64,000 nt of DNA from the NCBI GenBank assembly GCA_903823025.1, contig CAIJRK010000023.1:105448-169447 (forward strand), in the 5' to 3' direction. The stretch is from an uncultured beta proteobacterium. GTDB taxonomy: Bacteria > Pseudomonadota > Gammaproteobacteria > Burkholderiales > Burkholderiaceae_C. Numbering within the stretch: the first letter of the stretch is position 1; every line of letters begins with the position of its first letter. The notes below the pieces were generated by a model. That model was not told the DNA's origin, searched no databases, and saw nothing but the letters and a program-made list of their open reading frames with translations. Below are positions 7,301 through 15,991 of the stretch, piece by piece. A program made the position numbers and the translations under genes.

Positions 7301-8794
7301 TTAGCGCCCGTACACATCTTCAAAGCGGACGATGTCGTCTTCACCCAGATAAGAGCCGGACTGCACCTCGATCATCTCCAGCGCTACGCGGCCCGGGTTT
7401 TCCAGGCGGTGCGTGGTGCCCAAGGGGATGAAGGTGGATTGATTTTCTGAGAGCAAAAACGACTTTTCGCCGCTGGTGACTTTGGCGGTGCCACTCACCA
7501 CAATCCAGTGTTCGGCGCGGTGGTGGTGCATTTGCAAAGACAGCGTGCCCCCCGGTTTAACCACAATGCGCTTGACCTGAAAGCGCTCGCCCGCATCGAC
7601 ACTGTCATACCAGCCCCAGGGGCGAAACACTTTGCGGTGCGCCGAGCCTTCAGCCCGGCCTTGCTTTTTAAGGATGTCCACAATTTTTTTGACATCTTGC
7701 GTCTTGTCTTTGTGAGCAACCAAAATGGCATCCGCCGTTTCAACGACCACCAAATCAGTCACACCAACGCAGGCCACCAAGCGACCACCCGATAGAGCCA
7801 GTGTGTTTTGACAATCTTGCAACAACACGTCGCCCAGGGCGACATTGCCCGCACCGTCTTTGGGCAACACTTGCCACAGCGCATCCCAGGCGCCCACATC
7901 TGACCAGCCCGCTGACAGGGGAATTACCACGCCGGGCGGCAGCGCGCTGGCGTTTGCCGGGTCGGCGGCGCCATCTGCCGCGTGGGTGGCGTGTGCGGCG
8001 ATGCGCTCCATCACAGCGTAATCAATCGAGTCGGGCGGACATTGCGCGAAGGCTTCTTTGTTCATGCGAATAAACTCGCCGTCGGTCGAACCCTGGTCCC
8101 AGGCCGCTTGGCAGGCGGCCAGAATATCAGGTCGGCAAACCGCCATGGCGGCCAGCCAAACCGAGGCACGCATCATGAACAAGCCGCTGTTCCACAGGTA
8201 GGTGCCCGCTTCCAAGTAGGTTTGCGCCGTAGCTTGGTCGGGCTTTTCGACAAACCGGGCAATCAGCCGGGCGTTTGTCTCTTGCACACCGTCTTGCGCT
8301 ACAAAAATGGCGCCAGACTGGATGTAGCCATAACCTGTTTCAGGCGTCTCAGGCGTGATCCCAAAAGTGACCAGCGCGCCCTCGGCGGCCAGCACCGCGC
8401 CTTGGCTCACCACCTGTTGAAACGCCACCAAATTGGTGATGACGTGGTCTGCGGGCATCACCAGCAACACCGGGTCGGCCCCCTTTTTAAGCGCGGTCAA
8501 GGCCGCCAGCGTCAAGGCGGGTGCCGTGTTGCGGCCCACCGGCTCCAGCACGATGACGCCAGGCTTGCCCAGCAGACGCAATTGCTCGGCGATGACGAAG
8601 CGGTATTCCTCGTTACAGACCACCATCGGGGGGGCCAGCTCGGCCCCTGCAATGCCTTCCACCCGGCGAACGGTGGCTTGCAGCAGCGAATCTTCGCCAA
8701 TTAGAGGCAGCAATTGCTTGGGGTATTTTTCGCGGGAAAGCGGCCACAGGCGCGTGCCGGAGCCGCCCGACAAAACAACGGGTTGGATCAACAT
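7301..8794 (-). CDS. manC: Mannose-1-phosphate guanylyltransferase/mannose-6-phosphate isomerase
   Basis: 497 residues, the usual length of the bifunctional type II ManC/AlgA/CpsB enzyme. The N-terminal nucleotidyltransferase shows LSGGSGTRLWPLSREKYPKQ (nucleotide binding), the FVEKP motif near residue 180, and a hexameric-turn region. The C-terminal cupin (about residues 375-495) has RPWGWYDSVD, VKPGGTLSLQMHHHRAEHW and HRLENPG, the isomerase metal site. It makes GDP-mannose from mannose-6-phosphate or fructose-6-phosphate for polysaccharide synthesis. It is the last gene of the minus-strand nucleotide-sugar cluster, 51 bp after the preceding transferase, and its 3' end converges on the protease gene with only 24 bp between. 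Confidence 0.95.
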   Translation of the reverse strand: MLIQPVVLSGGSGTRLWPLSREKYPKQLLPLIGEDSLLQATVRRVEGIAGAELAPPMVVCNEEYRFVIAEQLRLLGKPGVIVLEPVGRNTAPALTLAALTALKKGADPVLLVMPADHVITNLVAFQQVVSQGAVLAAEGALVTFGITPETPETGYGYIQSGAIFVAQDGVQETNARLIARFVEKPDQATAQTYLEAGTYLWNSGLFMMRASVWLAAMAVCRPDILAACQAAWDQGSTDGEFIRMNKEAFAQCPPDSIDYAVMERIAAHATHAADGAADPANASALPPGVVIPLSAGWSDVGAWDALWQVLPKDGAGNVALGDVLLQDCQNTLALSGGRLVACVGVTDLVVVETADAILVAHKDKTQDVKKIVDILKKQGRAEGSAHRKVFRPWGWYDSVDAGERFQVKRIVVKPGGTLSLQMHHHRAEHWIVVSGTAKVTSGEKSFLLSENQSTFIPLGTTHRLENPGRVALEMIEVQSGSYLGEDDIVRFEDVYGR

Positions 8795-8845
8795 GGTGAG
8801 AAAGATTTAAAAGAAAAAGTGGATGAATTGAGCGGCGGGCGATTC

Positions 8846-9949
8846 TCAGGCCCGGGCGTCGCCCCAGCGCAATTGGGCGGTGTCGTCGCCCCGGTACAAA
8901 GTCTCGCCGTGGCGGTCCACGCAGTAATCGGGCGAGACAATCATCTCGATGAAGCGCATATCGGCGGCGATGCGGGTGTACTCAAACAAAATGCTACGCA
9001 CCAGCTTGGCACCCGTGCGGATGTGGCTACCGTGCCCAATCCAGGCCGGTCCCGTGATGGTGGCACCGGGTTCGATGCGCACGCTGGAACCGATGTAAAC
9101 CGGGCCTTCAATCGTGACCTGATCCCACGGAATCGACGTGTTCAGCCCAACCCAGATGCCGGGTTTGATTTCGCGTCCGGGCATTTTCATCTCAGCTACT
9201 TCACCGCGCAGCACACGCTGCAACACCGACCAGTAGTCGCTCACACGGCCAATATCAATCCATTTGAAAGGCAGGTTTTGGGCGTAAAAAGGCAGGTTTT
9301 GGGCGACCAATTGCGGAAACAATTCCGACCCAATGTCGTACACCTTGCCGGGCGGGATCAAGTCCAGCACGGCGGGCTCAAAAATATAAATGCCGGTACT
9401 GGCTAAGGTGGATTTAGCCTCGGCGGGCGTGGGTTTTTCCTGAAAAGATTGAATGCGGCCATCCGGTTCGGCCACGACGATGCCGTAGTTTTGCACCTCG
9501 GAACGGGGCACATCCAGCACCAGCAAACTGGCGATGGCGCCTTTGGCTTTGTGCTCTGCCAGCGCCGCTGTGATGTCCAGATCAATCAGGGCGTCGCCGC
9601 ATAGCACCAGCGTGGTGTCATCAAAAAAACCACCAAAGTCCTGAATGCGCCGCATCCCCCCGGCAGACCCCATCGGGCGCGGCAAGATGTCGCCATGCTC
9701 GCGAACGCCTTCGTAGGCGTAACCAATTTGCACACCCCAACGGCTGCCATCACCAAAGTATTCTTCGATTTTGTGATGGTGGTAGGCCACGTTAATCATG
9801 ATCTCGGTGATGCCGTGACGCGCCAGATGTTCAATCAGATATTCCATCACCGGCTTGCCCAAAATAGGCACCATCGGCTTGGGTAAATCTTTGGTCAAAG
9901 GGCGCACGCGGGTGCCTTGTCCAGCCGCCAAAATCATACCTTTAGCCAT
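8846..9949 (-). CDS. NDP-sugar synthase (sugar-1-phosphate nucleotidyltransferase with left-handed beta-helix tail)
   Basis: 367 residues. The N terminus MAKGMILAAGQGTRVRPLTKDLPKPMVPI is the nucleotidyltransferase signature; VLCGDALIDLD and FQEKPTP are its active-site segments; and the C-terminal third (INTSIPWDQVTIEGPVYIG, then ITGPAWIGHGSHI) has hexapeptide repeats. This arrangement is annotated as mannose-1-phosphate guanylyltransferase or glucose-1-phosphate nucleotidyltransferase, and the sequence alone does not settle which. With manC next door a second GDP-mannose enzyme would be redundant, so another sugar is plausible. An 18-base identical repeat at 21-bp spacing (9267-9305) encodes AQNLPFY-AQNLPFK. 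Confidence 0.85.
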   Translation of the reverse strand: MAKGMILAAGQGTRVRPLTKDLPKPMVPILGKPVMEYLIEHLARHGITEIMINVAYHHHKIEEYFGDGSRWGVQIGYAYEGVREHGDILPRPMGSAGGMRRIQDFGGFFDDTTLVLCGDALIDLDITAALAEHKAKGAIASLLVLDVPRSEVQNYGIVVAEPDGRIQSFQEKPTPAEAKSTLASTGIYIFEPAVLDLIPPGKVYDIGSELFPQLVAQNLPFYAQNLPFKWIDIGRVSDYWSVLQRVLRGEVAEMKMPGREIKPGIWVGLNTSIPWDQVTIEGPVYIGSSVRIEPGATITGPAWIGHGSHIRTGAKLVRSILFEYTRIAADMRFIEMIVSPDYCVDRHGETLYRGDDTAQLRWGDARA

Positions 9950-10008
9950 GGATGAGCCGATCTTTCTTGTGCATTGTTTCTTTTCCTTTGAAAGGGTTTT
10001 GTAAAAAT

Positions 10009-11028
10009 TCAGGCGGTTGTGTAGCCGTTAGGGTTGCCGCTTTGCCAGCGCCAGGCATCTAGGCACATGGTTGCCAGCCCGCGTTCAGCCCGCCAGCCCA
10101 GCAACGCCAAGGCCTGAGCCGGGTCAGCGTAGCACGCGGCAATATCACCGGCGCGGCGCGGGGCCACCTGGAAGGGAACGGGCTGGCCGCTGGCGCTCTC
10201 GAAGGCGCGCACCATATCGAGCACGCTGTAACCCACGCCCGTGCCCAGATTAATAGCCAGACATTCGACTTGTTTTTGCAGTCGCTCCAGTGCTTTGAGA
10301 TGCCCCAGTGCCAAGTCCACCACATGAATGTAGTCGCGCACGCCGGTGCCGTCGGGCGTGTCGTAATCGTCGCCCCACACGTTCAAAAATGCGCGTCGCC
10401 CGACTGCGACTTGCGCCACAAACGGCAGCAGGTTGTTGGGCGTGCCCTGCGGGTCTTCACCGATCAGGCCGCTGTTATGCGCGCCCACCGGGTTGAAGTA
10501 ACGCAGGATGTTGATGCGCCAAGTGGGGTCGCTGCGGTAGAGGTCGCGCAGCATCTCTTCAATCACCAGCTTGGTCTGGCCATAGGGGTTGGTGGTTGAC
10601 AGCGGATGGTCTTCGGTCAAGGGCAAGCGTTGCGGGTCGCCATAGACCGTGGCGGATGAGCTGAACACCAGCGTTTTAACGTCGCATTCCGTCATGGCTT
10701 CAAGCAAGCGCACGGTGCCCACCACGTTGTTGTCGTAATAGGCCAGCGGGTTTTGCACCGATTCACCCACCGCCTTGAGGCCCGCGAAATGGATAACGGC
10801 GTGGGCGTTGCTTTGTTGTAAAGCGGCCACCAACGCGGCGCGGTCGCGAATGTCGCCTTGAATTAGCGTGGGCTTTTTGCCAGTGATGCGCTGCACCCGC
10901 GCCAAGGCTTCGGGCTGGCTGTTACAAAAGTTGTCAAACACGGTGACGTCAAACCCCGCGTTCAGCAATTCAACGCAGGTGTGCGAGCCGATATACCCGG
11001 CACCGCCGGTCACAAAAATCATCGTCAT
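10009..11028 (-). CDS. galE: UDP-glucose 4-epimerase
   Basis: 339 residues, the normal GalE length. It has the Rossmann motif [17 protein letters not shown] at the N terminus, [11 protein letters not shown] carrying the catalytic Ser/Thr, and YGQTK with the YxxxK pair. [18 protein letters not shown] and the C-terminal [12 protein letters not shown] are typical of GalE. It interconverts UDP-glucose and UDP-galactose with NAD. The start ATG (or the ATG two codons on) lies 7 bp after the rfbC stop, so it belongs to the same operon; a 59-bp gap follows before the next transferase gene. Confidence 0.97.
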   Translation of the reverse strand: MTMIFVTGGAGYIGSHTCVELLNAGFDVTVFDNFCNSQPEALARVQRITGKKPTLIQGDIRDRAALVAALQQSNAHAVIHFAGLKAVGESVQNPLAYYDNNVVGTVRLLEAMTECDVKTLVFSSSATVYGDPQRLPLTEDHPLSTTNPYGQTKLVIEEMLRDLYRSDPTWRINILRYFNPVGAHNSGLIGEDPQGTPNNLLPFVAQVAVGRRAFLNVWGDDYDTPDGTGVRDYIHVVDLALGHLKALERLQKQVECLAINLGTGVGYSVLDMVRAFESASGQPVPFQVAPRRAGDIAACYADPAQALALLGWRAERGLATMCLDAWRWQSGNPNGYTTA

Positions 11029-11035
11029 GATGTGA

Positions 11036-11584
11036 TTAGATTGGGCAAGCGTCCAGGAACGAGGCGCCTGCTACGTCTTTGGCTGAGAGTTGAAAGGGCT
11101 GGTTCAGCACCGGCCATTGAATTGCCAATGTCGGGTCGTTCCAGGCGATGCAGCGCTCGTGTTCCGGCGCGTAGTAGTCGGTGGTTTTGTATAAAAACTC
11201 GGCGCTGTCCGACAACACGACAAAGCCATGCGCCAAGCCCGGCGGCACCCACAGCTGGCGCTTGTTGTCACCCGACAAAATCTCGCCCACCCATTGACCA
11301 AACGTGGGCGAATCGCGGCGAATATCGACTGCCACGTCAAACACCTCGCCCGCCACGACGCGCACCAATTTTCCTTGCGGTTGGTTTAGCTGATAGTGCA
11401 GGCCACGCAGCACGCCTTGGGATGATTTGGAGTGGTTGTCTTGCACAAACTGCAAGTCCAGGCCGGTCGCCTTTTGAAAAGCACGTTGGTTAAAGCTCTC
11501 GTAGAAAAAGCCGCGCGCGTCGCCAAACACGCGAGGCTCAATTAGCAGTACATCGGCAATGGTGCAGGGGGTGACTTGCATCAA
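11036..11584 (-). CDS. rfbC: dTDP-4-dehydrorhamnose 3,5-epimerase
   Basis: 182 residues. [25 protein letters not shown] is the RmlC N-terminal signature; VLRGLHYQ carries the catalytic His, and the [17 protein letters not shown] and [13 protein letters not shown] segments complete the cupin active site. It catalyses the third step of dTDP-L-rhamnose synthesis. Its first codon overlaps the rfbA stop by 4 bp (ATGA-type coupling), and galE follows after 7 bp. Confidence 0.97.
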   Translation of the reverse strand: MMQVTPCTIADVLLIEPRVFGDARGFFYESFNQRAFQKATGLDLQFVQDNHSKSSQGVLRGLHYQLNQPQGKLVRVVAGEVFDVAVDIRRDSPTFGQWVGEILSGDNKRQLWVPPGLAHGFVVLSDSAEFLYKTTDYYAPEHERCIAWNDPTLAIQWPVLNQPFQLSAKDVAGASFLDACPI

Positions 11585-12504
11585 TAAACCTTTTCTTTGA
11601 GCAAGCCCAACAGGTATTGGCCGTAGCCGGACTTGGCCAGCGGTGCGGCCAGCTTGAGCAGTTGCGCATCGTCAATCCAGCCGTGACGCCACACAATTTC
11701 TTCAGGCGCGGCGACTTTGAGACCCTGGCGTTTTTCAATCGTGTAAATAAACTGACTGGCCTCCAACATGGACTCATGCGTGCCCGTGTCCAGCCACGCG
11801 TAGCCCCGGCCCATGGTTTGCACGTCCAACGAATCCTGCGCCAGATACAAGCGATTCAGGTCGGTGATTTCCAACTCGCCACGGGCTGAAGGCTTGACTT
11901 GTTTAGCCAACTCCACCACTTGCGTGTCGTAGAAATACAGGCCGGTGACGGCGTAACGTGACTTGGGGTTTTGCGGCTTTTCTTCCAGGCTGACGGCGTG
12001 GCCCTTGTCGTCAAACTCCACCACACCGTAGCGTTCAGGGTCTTGTACGGCATAGGCAAACACGGTGGCACCGTGCGTTTGCCGATTCGCGCTGTCGAGT
12101 AGGCCGGCAAGATCGTTACCGTAAAAAATGTTGTCGCCCAGCACCAGCGCGCTGGGGGCACCGTTCAAAAACTTCTCGCCAATCAAAAAAGCCTGCGCCA
12201 GTCCGTCAGGCGACGCTTGCACGGCGTAAGTGATTTGAATCCCCCACTGGCTGCCATTGCCCAGCAGTTGTTCAAAACGCGGCGTGTCTTGCGGTGTCGA
12301 AATCACCAGCACCTCGCGAATGCCCGCCAGCAGCAGCACGCTGAGCGGGTAATAAATCATTGGCTTGTCGTAAATCGGGAGCAGTTGTTTGCTCACCACT
12401 TGCGTGGCCGGGTACAGGCGCGTGCCCGAGCCGCCCGCCAAAATGATGCCTTTGCGCGCCATCGGGTTGCCGGTGGCTATCGTTGTTGGTGATGGGGTGG
12501 TCAT
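11581..12504 (-). CDS. rfbA: Glucose-1-phosphate thymidylyltransferase
   Basis: 307 residues. The signature [22 protein letters not shown] and [13 protein letters not shown] identify Rml[11 protein letters not shown] and [17 protein letters not shown] form the catalytic and sugar sites. It makes dTDP-glucose from dTTP and glucose-1-phosphate, the first step towards dTDP-rhamnose. The chosen ATG lies 3 bp after the rfbD stop and gives about 14 extra N-terminal residues; an ATG at 12462 (MARKGI) matches the usual N terminus of the family better, and neither has a clear Shine-Dalgarno. It overlaps rfbC by 4 bp. Confidence 0.95.
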   Translation of the reverse strand: MTTPSPTTIATGNPMARKGIILAGGSGTRLYPATQVVSKQLLPIYDKPMIYYPLSVLLLAGIREVLVISTPQDTPRFEQLLGNGSQWGIQITYAVQASPDGLAQAFLIGEKFLNGAPSALVLGDNIFYGNDLAGLLDSANRQTHGATVFAYAVQDPERYGVVEFDDKGHAVSLEEKPQNPKSRYAVTGLYFYDTQVVELAKQVKPSARGELEITDLNRLYLAQDSLDVQTMGRGYAWLDTGTHESMLEASQFIYTIEKRQGLKVAAPEEIVWRHGWIDDAQLLKLAAPLAKSGYGQYLLGLLKEKVY

Positions 12505-12507
12505 GAT

Positions 12508-13416
12508 TTAGGGTTTGGCTGTTATTTCGGTCAACATACGTGTGACGCCTTGTTGCCACGGTGGCAGTGTCAAGCCAAAGGCGGCTTGCAAACGGGTGGT
12601 GTCCAAGCGCGAATTGAGGGGGCGCGGTGCGGGTGTCGGATAACTGGCGGTGGGCGTGGGCATGACTTGTTCTGGCCCGGCTTTGAGCGTCCAACCTAAC
12701 GCTTGCGCCTGTTCTATGACATAGCGGGCGTAACCGTGCCAACTGGTTTCGCCGCCCGCGACGCAGTGGTACAACCCGGCTAATTCGGGCTGGCTCATCG
12801 CGGCGCGAAGGGCGTGGGCCGTCACATCGGCCAAGAGTTCAGCCGATGTCGGCGCACCGATTTGGTCGTTAATCACGGTCAGCGTCTCGCGTTCACCGGC
12901 GAGGCGCAGCATGGTTTTAGCAAAGTTGCCGCCTCGCGCGGCGTAAACCCAGCTGGTTCTGAAAATCAAATGTTTGTCGCAAGTGGCAACCGCTTGCTCG
13001 CCCTCTAATTTGGTCTGGCCATACACGCTTAACGGGCCTGTCACATCCGTTTCGCGCCAAGGCTGGGTGCCGCTGCCGTCAAATACGTAGTCGGTGGAGT
13101 AATGCACCAGCCAGGCCCCGAGTTTTTCCGCTTCAGTGGCCAGCACGCCGGGGGCCAACGCATTGAGGGTGCGGGCTAACTCAGGTTCGCTTTCGGCTTT
13201 GTCCACGGCGGTGTGTGCAGCGGCATTGACGATGACGTCAGGCTTGACGCGGCGCACGGTGTCCACCAGACCGGCGAGATGAGAGAGATCGCCGCACAGT
13301 TGGCCGGGGTTGGCCGTGGTGTGACGGCCCAGCGCCACGACTTCACCCAAGACGCTTAAAGCGCGTTGCAACTCCCAGCCGACCTGGCCGTCACAGCCCA
13401 ATAACAAGAGCTTCAT
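12508..13416 (-). CDS. rfbD: dTDP-4-dehydrorhamnose reductase
   Basis: 302 residues. [20 protein letters not shown] is the NAD(P)-binding motif of Rml[22 protein letters not shown] and YGQTKLEGE (YxxxK catalytic pair) are diagnostic; [18 protein letters not shown] and [11 protein letters not shown] are the substrate region. It reduces dTDP-4-keto-L-rhamnose to dTDP-L-rhamnose, the last step. It overlaps the rfbB stop by 4 bp and is followed by rfbA after 3 bp, so rfbB-D-A-C is one tightly packed operon. Confidence 0.97.
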   Translation of the reverse strand: MKLLLLGCDGQVGWELQRALSVLGEVVALGRHTTANPGQLCGDLSHLAGLVDTVRRVKPDVIVNAAAHTAVDKAESEPELARTLNALAPGVLATEAEKLGAWLVHYSTDYVFDGSGTQPWRETDVTGPLSVYGQTKLEGEQAVATCDKHLIFRTSWVYAARGGNFAKTMLRLAGERETLTVINDQIGAPTSAELLADVTAHALRAAMSQPELAGLYHCVAGGETSWHGYARYVIEQAQALGWTLKAGPEQVMPTPTASYPTPAPRPLNSRLDTTRLQAAFGLTLPPWQQGVTRMLTEITAKP

Positions 13417-14486
13417 GCGACTTCTTCAGTGCCGTATTGTTGCGTGACCCAATCGCGGTAGCCGCCGTTTTGCACGTTGGCGACCCACGCGGGATTATCC
13501 AAATACCATTGCACGGTTTTGCGGATGCCGGTCTCGAACGTTTCGGCGGGCTTCCAGCCGAGTTCTTGTTCAATTTTTCGGGCATCAATGGCGTAGCGGC
13601 GGTCATGGCCGAGGCGGTCGGTTACGTAGGTAATTTGATCTTGGTAGGGCTTGCCATCGGCGCGAGGCTTGAGTTCATCGAGCAAGGCGCAGACGGTATG
13701 CACGATGTCAAGGTTGGGCTTTTCGTTCCAGCCGCCGACGTTGTAGGTTTCACCCAAACGGCCCGCTTCCAGCACGCGGCGTATGGCGCTGCAATGGTCG
13801 GTGACATAGAGCCAATCCCGAATTTGCTGGCCGTCACCATAAACCGGCAGCGGTTTGCCTGCCTGGGCGTTCACGATCATCAGCGGGATCAGCTTTTCAG
13901 GAAAGTGAAACGGCCCATAGTTATTGGAGCAGTTGGTGGTGAGCACCGGCAGGCCGTAGGTGTGGTGATAAGCCCGCACCAAATGGTCGCTGGCCGCTTT
14001 GGAGGCCGAGTACGGACTGTTGGGTTCGTAGCGATTCGTTTCCGTAAAAGCCGGGTCTGTTTTGGACAGAGAGCCATAGACTTCGTCGGTGGAAACGTGC
14101 AACAACCGGAAAGCAGCTTGGGCTGTCGCATCCAGACTGCTCCAATAAGTGCGCACCGATTCAAGCAGATTAAAGGTGCCCACAATGTTGGTCTGAATAA
14201 ATTCACCCGGCCCGCTGATGGAACGATCCACATGCGACTCAGCGGCAAAGTTGATGACGGCCCTTGGTCGGTAGCGTGTTAATAAACCTGTGACCAGCGT
14301 CGAGTTGCCAAAGTCGCCATGCACAAACATATGGCGCTCATCACCATCTAGCGTGGCCAGATTTTGCAGGTTGCCGGCATAGGTGAGTTTGTCGAGATTG
14401 ATGACTGGCTCATCACAAGTGTTGAGCCAATCGAGTACGAAGTTACTGCCAATAAAGCCGGCGCCGCCGGTGACGAGAATGGTCAT
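13413..14486 (-). CDS. rfbB: dTDP-glucose 4,6-dehydratase
   Basis: 357 residues. [21 protein letters not shown] binds [25 protein letters not shown] (TDE catalytic segment) and [22 protein letters not shown] (YxxxK) are hallmark RmlB motifs. It converts dTDP-glucose to the 4-keto-6-deoxy sugar, step two of the rhamnose pathway. It is the first gene of the seven-gene minus-strand cluster that ends with manC; the promoter should lie in the 83-bp gap before 14570. Gene order B-D-A-C is the common proteobacterial one. Confidence 0.97.
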   Translation of the reverse strand: MTILVTGGAGFIGSNFVLDWLNTCDEPVINLDKLTYAGNLQNLATLDGDERHMFVHGDFGNSTLVTGLLTRYRPRAVINFAAESHVDRSISGPGEFIQTNIVGTFNLLESVRTYWSSLDATAQAAFRLLHVSTDEVYGSLSKTDPAFTETNRYEPNSPYSASKAASDHLVRAYHHTYGLPVLTTNCSNNYGPFHFPEKLIPLMIVNAQAGKPLPVYGDGQQIRDWLYVTDHCSAIRRVLEAGRLGETYNVGGWNEKPNLDIVHTVCALLDELKPRADGKPYQDQITYVTDRLGHDRRYAIDARKIEQELGWKPAETFETGIRKTVQWYLDNPAWVANVQNGGYRDWVTQQYGTEEVA

Positions 14487-14569
14487 GTGGTTTGCATCCC
14501 TGAATACGTAAAACTGGCTTTGATTATCGCCACTGTATTTCAGTCAAACCCATCAGCGGCGCCGTCTTT

Positions 14570-15865
14570 TTACATCAGTTGTAATTTTTTGGCCGCTTCT
14601 GTCAATTCGGCGCGAAAGTTAGGGTGGGCAATCGAAATCATTTCCTGGGCGCGCTGTTTGGCCGATTTACCGCGCAACTGTGCCACGCCAAATTCGCTCA
14701 CCACGTAATTGATATCGTTCTTGCTGGTGCTGACGTGGGTGCCAGGTGTCAGCGTCGGCACGATGCGTGTGATGCTGTCATCTTTGGCGGTTGAAGGCAG
14801 CACAATAAAAGACTTGCCCCCGCGTGAACGATTCGCCGCCCGCACAAAATCAGCCTGACCACCCGTGCCGGAATAAGGCAAGTGGCCCAGACTCTCGGAC
14901 CCGCACTGACCCAGCAAGTCAATTTGCAGGGTGGCGTTGATGGTCATCAGGTTGTCATTTTTGGACGCGAGATAGGGGTCGTTGGTGAAGTCAACCGGGT
15001 GTATTTCAAGCGCAGGGTTGCGGTTCATGAACTGATACAGCTTTTTTGAACCGAGTGCAAACGTGGCGACCATTTTGCCGGGCAGGTAGGTCTTTTTACG
15101 ATTGGTGATGGCGCCGCTTTCAAGCAGTGTCAAAATGCCGTCGCCAATCATTTCGGTATGAATACCCAAGTCGTGCTTGTGGGTCAACTGCATCACCACG
15201 GCATCCGGAATGCCGCCATAGCCGATTTGCAGCGTCGAGCCGTCGTCAATCATGTCCGCCACATATTTGCCAATGGCTTCTTGCACGGGGCCAATTTTTG
15301 GCAGGCCGACTTCCGTCACAGGCTCGTCGCTCTCGATCAGCGTGGTTACTTGTGAAATGTGGATGTGGCAATTGCCGTTGGCAAATGGCACGTTCGGGTT
15401 CACCTCAAGCACCACAGCGCGTGCTTTGGCAATGGCTGCCATTGTGTAATCAGCGCCCAGACTGAGCGAAAAATAACCATGCTGATCCATCGGGGACGCC
15501 ATCGAGAACACGACATCCGCTGGAATTTGACCGCGTTCGATCAGGCTAGGCATTTCTGAAAAGTAGCTGGGAATGAAATCAATCCAGCCTTGTTGCCCGC
15601 CAGCGCGCGTGGCAGCGCCGAAGAAAAAAGCAACGTGGCGCACATGGTCAACCGTTTCCGGGTCAATGTAGCCATATTTGCGCACAGCCAAGATTTGCGC
15701 CACTTTGACGCCCTGAAAGCGACGCCGCTGTTCTGAAAGCGCCGTCAGCAAAGTAGGGGGTTCGCCAACGCCGGTCGGAACAATGATGAAGTCACCGTTT
15801 TTGATTTGATCAATTGCATCTTCAACGGTGCCGTGTTTTTTTTGGTACAGATCCTGGACTGACAT
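14570..15865 (-). CDS. Acetyl-CoA hydrolase/transferase family protein (acetate or 4-hydroxybutyrate CoA-transferase type)
   Basis: 431 residues with the two Rossmann-like halves of class I CoA-transferases. The predicted catalytic Glu is in GIHTEMIGDGILTLLESG, and QIGYGGIPDAV and GQCGSESLGHLPYSGTGGQADF are the CoA-binding glycine loops. The family moves CoA between short acyl-CoAs and carboxylates, with an enzyme-bound Glu-CoA thioester. Length fits the Cat1/4-hydroxybutyrate CoA-transferase branch better than the longer succinyl-CoA:acetate enzyme; the substrate cannot be fixed from sequence. It stands 83 bp from rfbB with no operon partner. A 6-bp hairpin (15920-15935, AACCAT/ATGGTT) lies in the 126-bp AT-rich gap between it and the upstream fusion gene. 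Confidence 0.88.
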   Translation of the reverse strand: MSVQDLYQKKHGTVEDAIDQIKNGDFIIVPTGVGEPPTLLTALSEQRRRFQGVKVAQILAVRKYGYIDPETVDHVRHVAFFFGAATRAGGQQGWIDFIPSYFSEMPSLIERGQIPADVVFSMASPMDQHGYFSLSLGADYTMAAIAKARAVVLEVNPNVPFANGNCHIHISQVTTLIESDEPVTEVGLPKIGPVQEAIGKYVADMIDDGSTLQIGYGGIPDAVVMQLTHKHDLGIHTEMIGDGILTLLESGAITNRKKTYLPGKMVATFALGSKKLYQFMNRNPALEIHPVDFTNDPYLASKNDNLMTINATLQIDLLGQCGSESLGHLPYSGTGGQADFVRAANRSRGGKSFIVLPSTAKDDSITRIVPTLTPGTHVSTSKNDINYVVSEFGVAQLRGKSAKQRAQEMISIAHPNFRAELTEAAKKLQLM

Positions 15866-15991
15866 GGTGCGCTACGTTCTCAGTTGTTATATAAATTTAA
15901 AAGCAATAAATGGTACTCGAACCATGATGATGGTTTTGGCTTCATATCATGAAATTAAAAATGTAAGCACCACGTCATTATTTAAGAGAAT

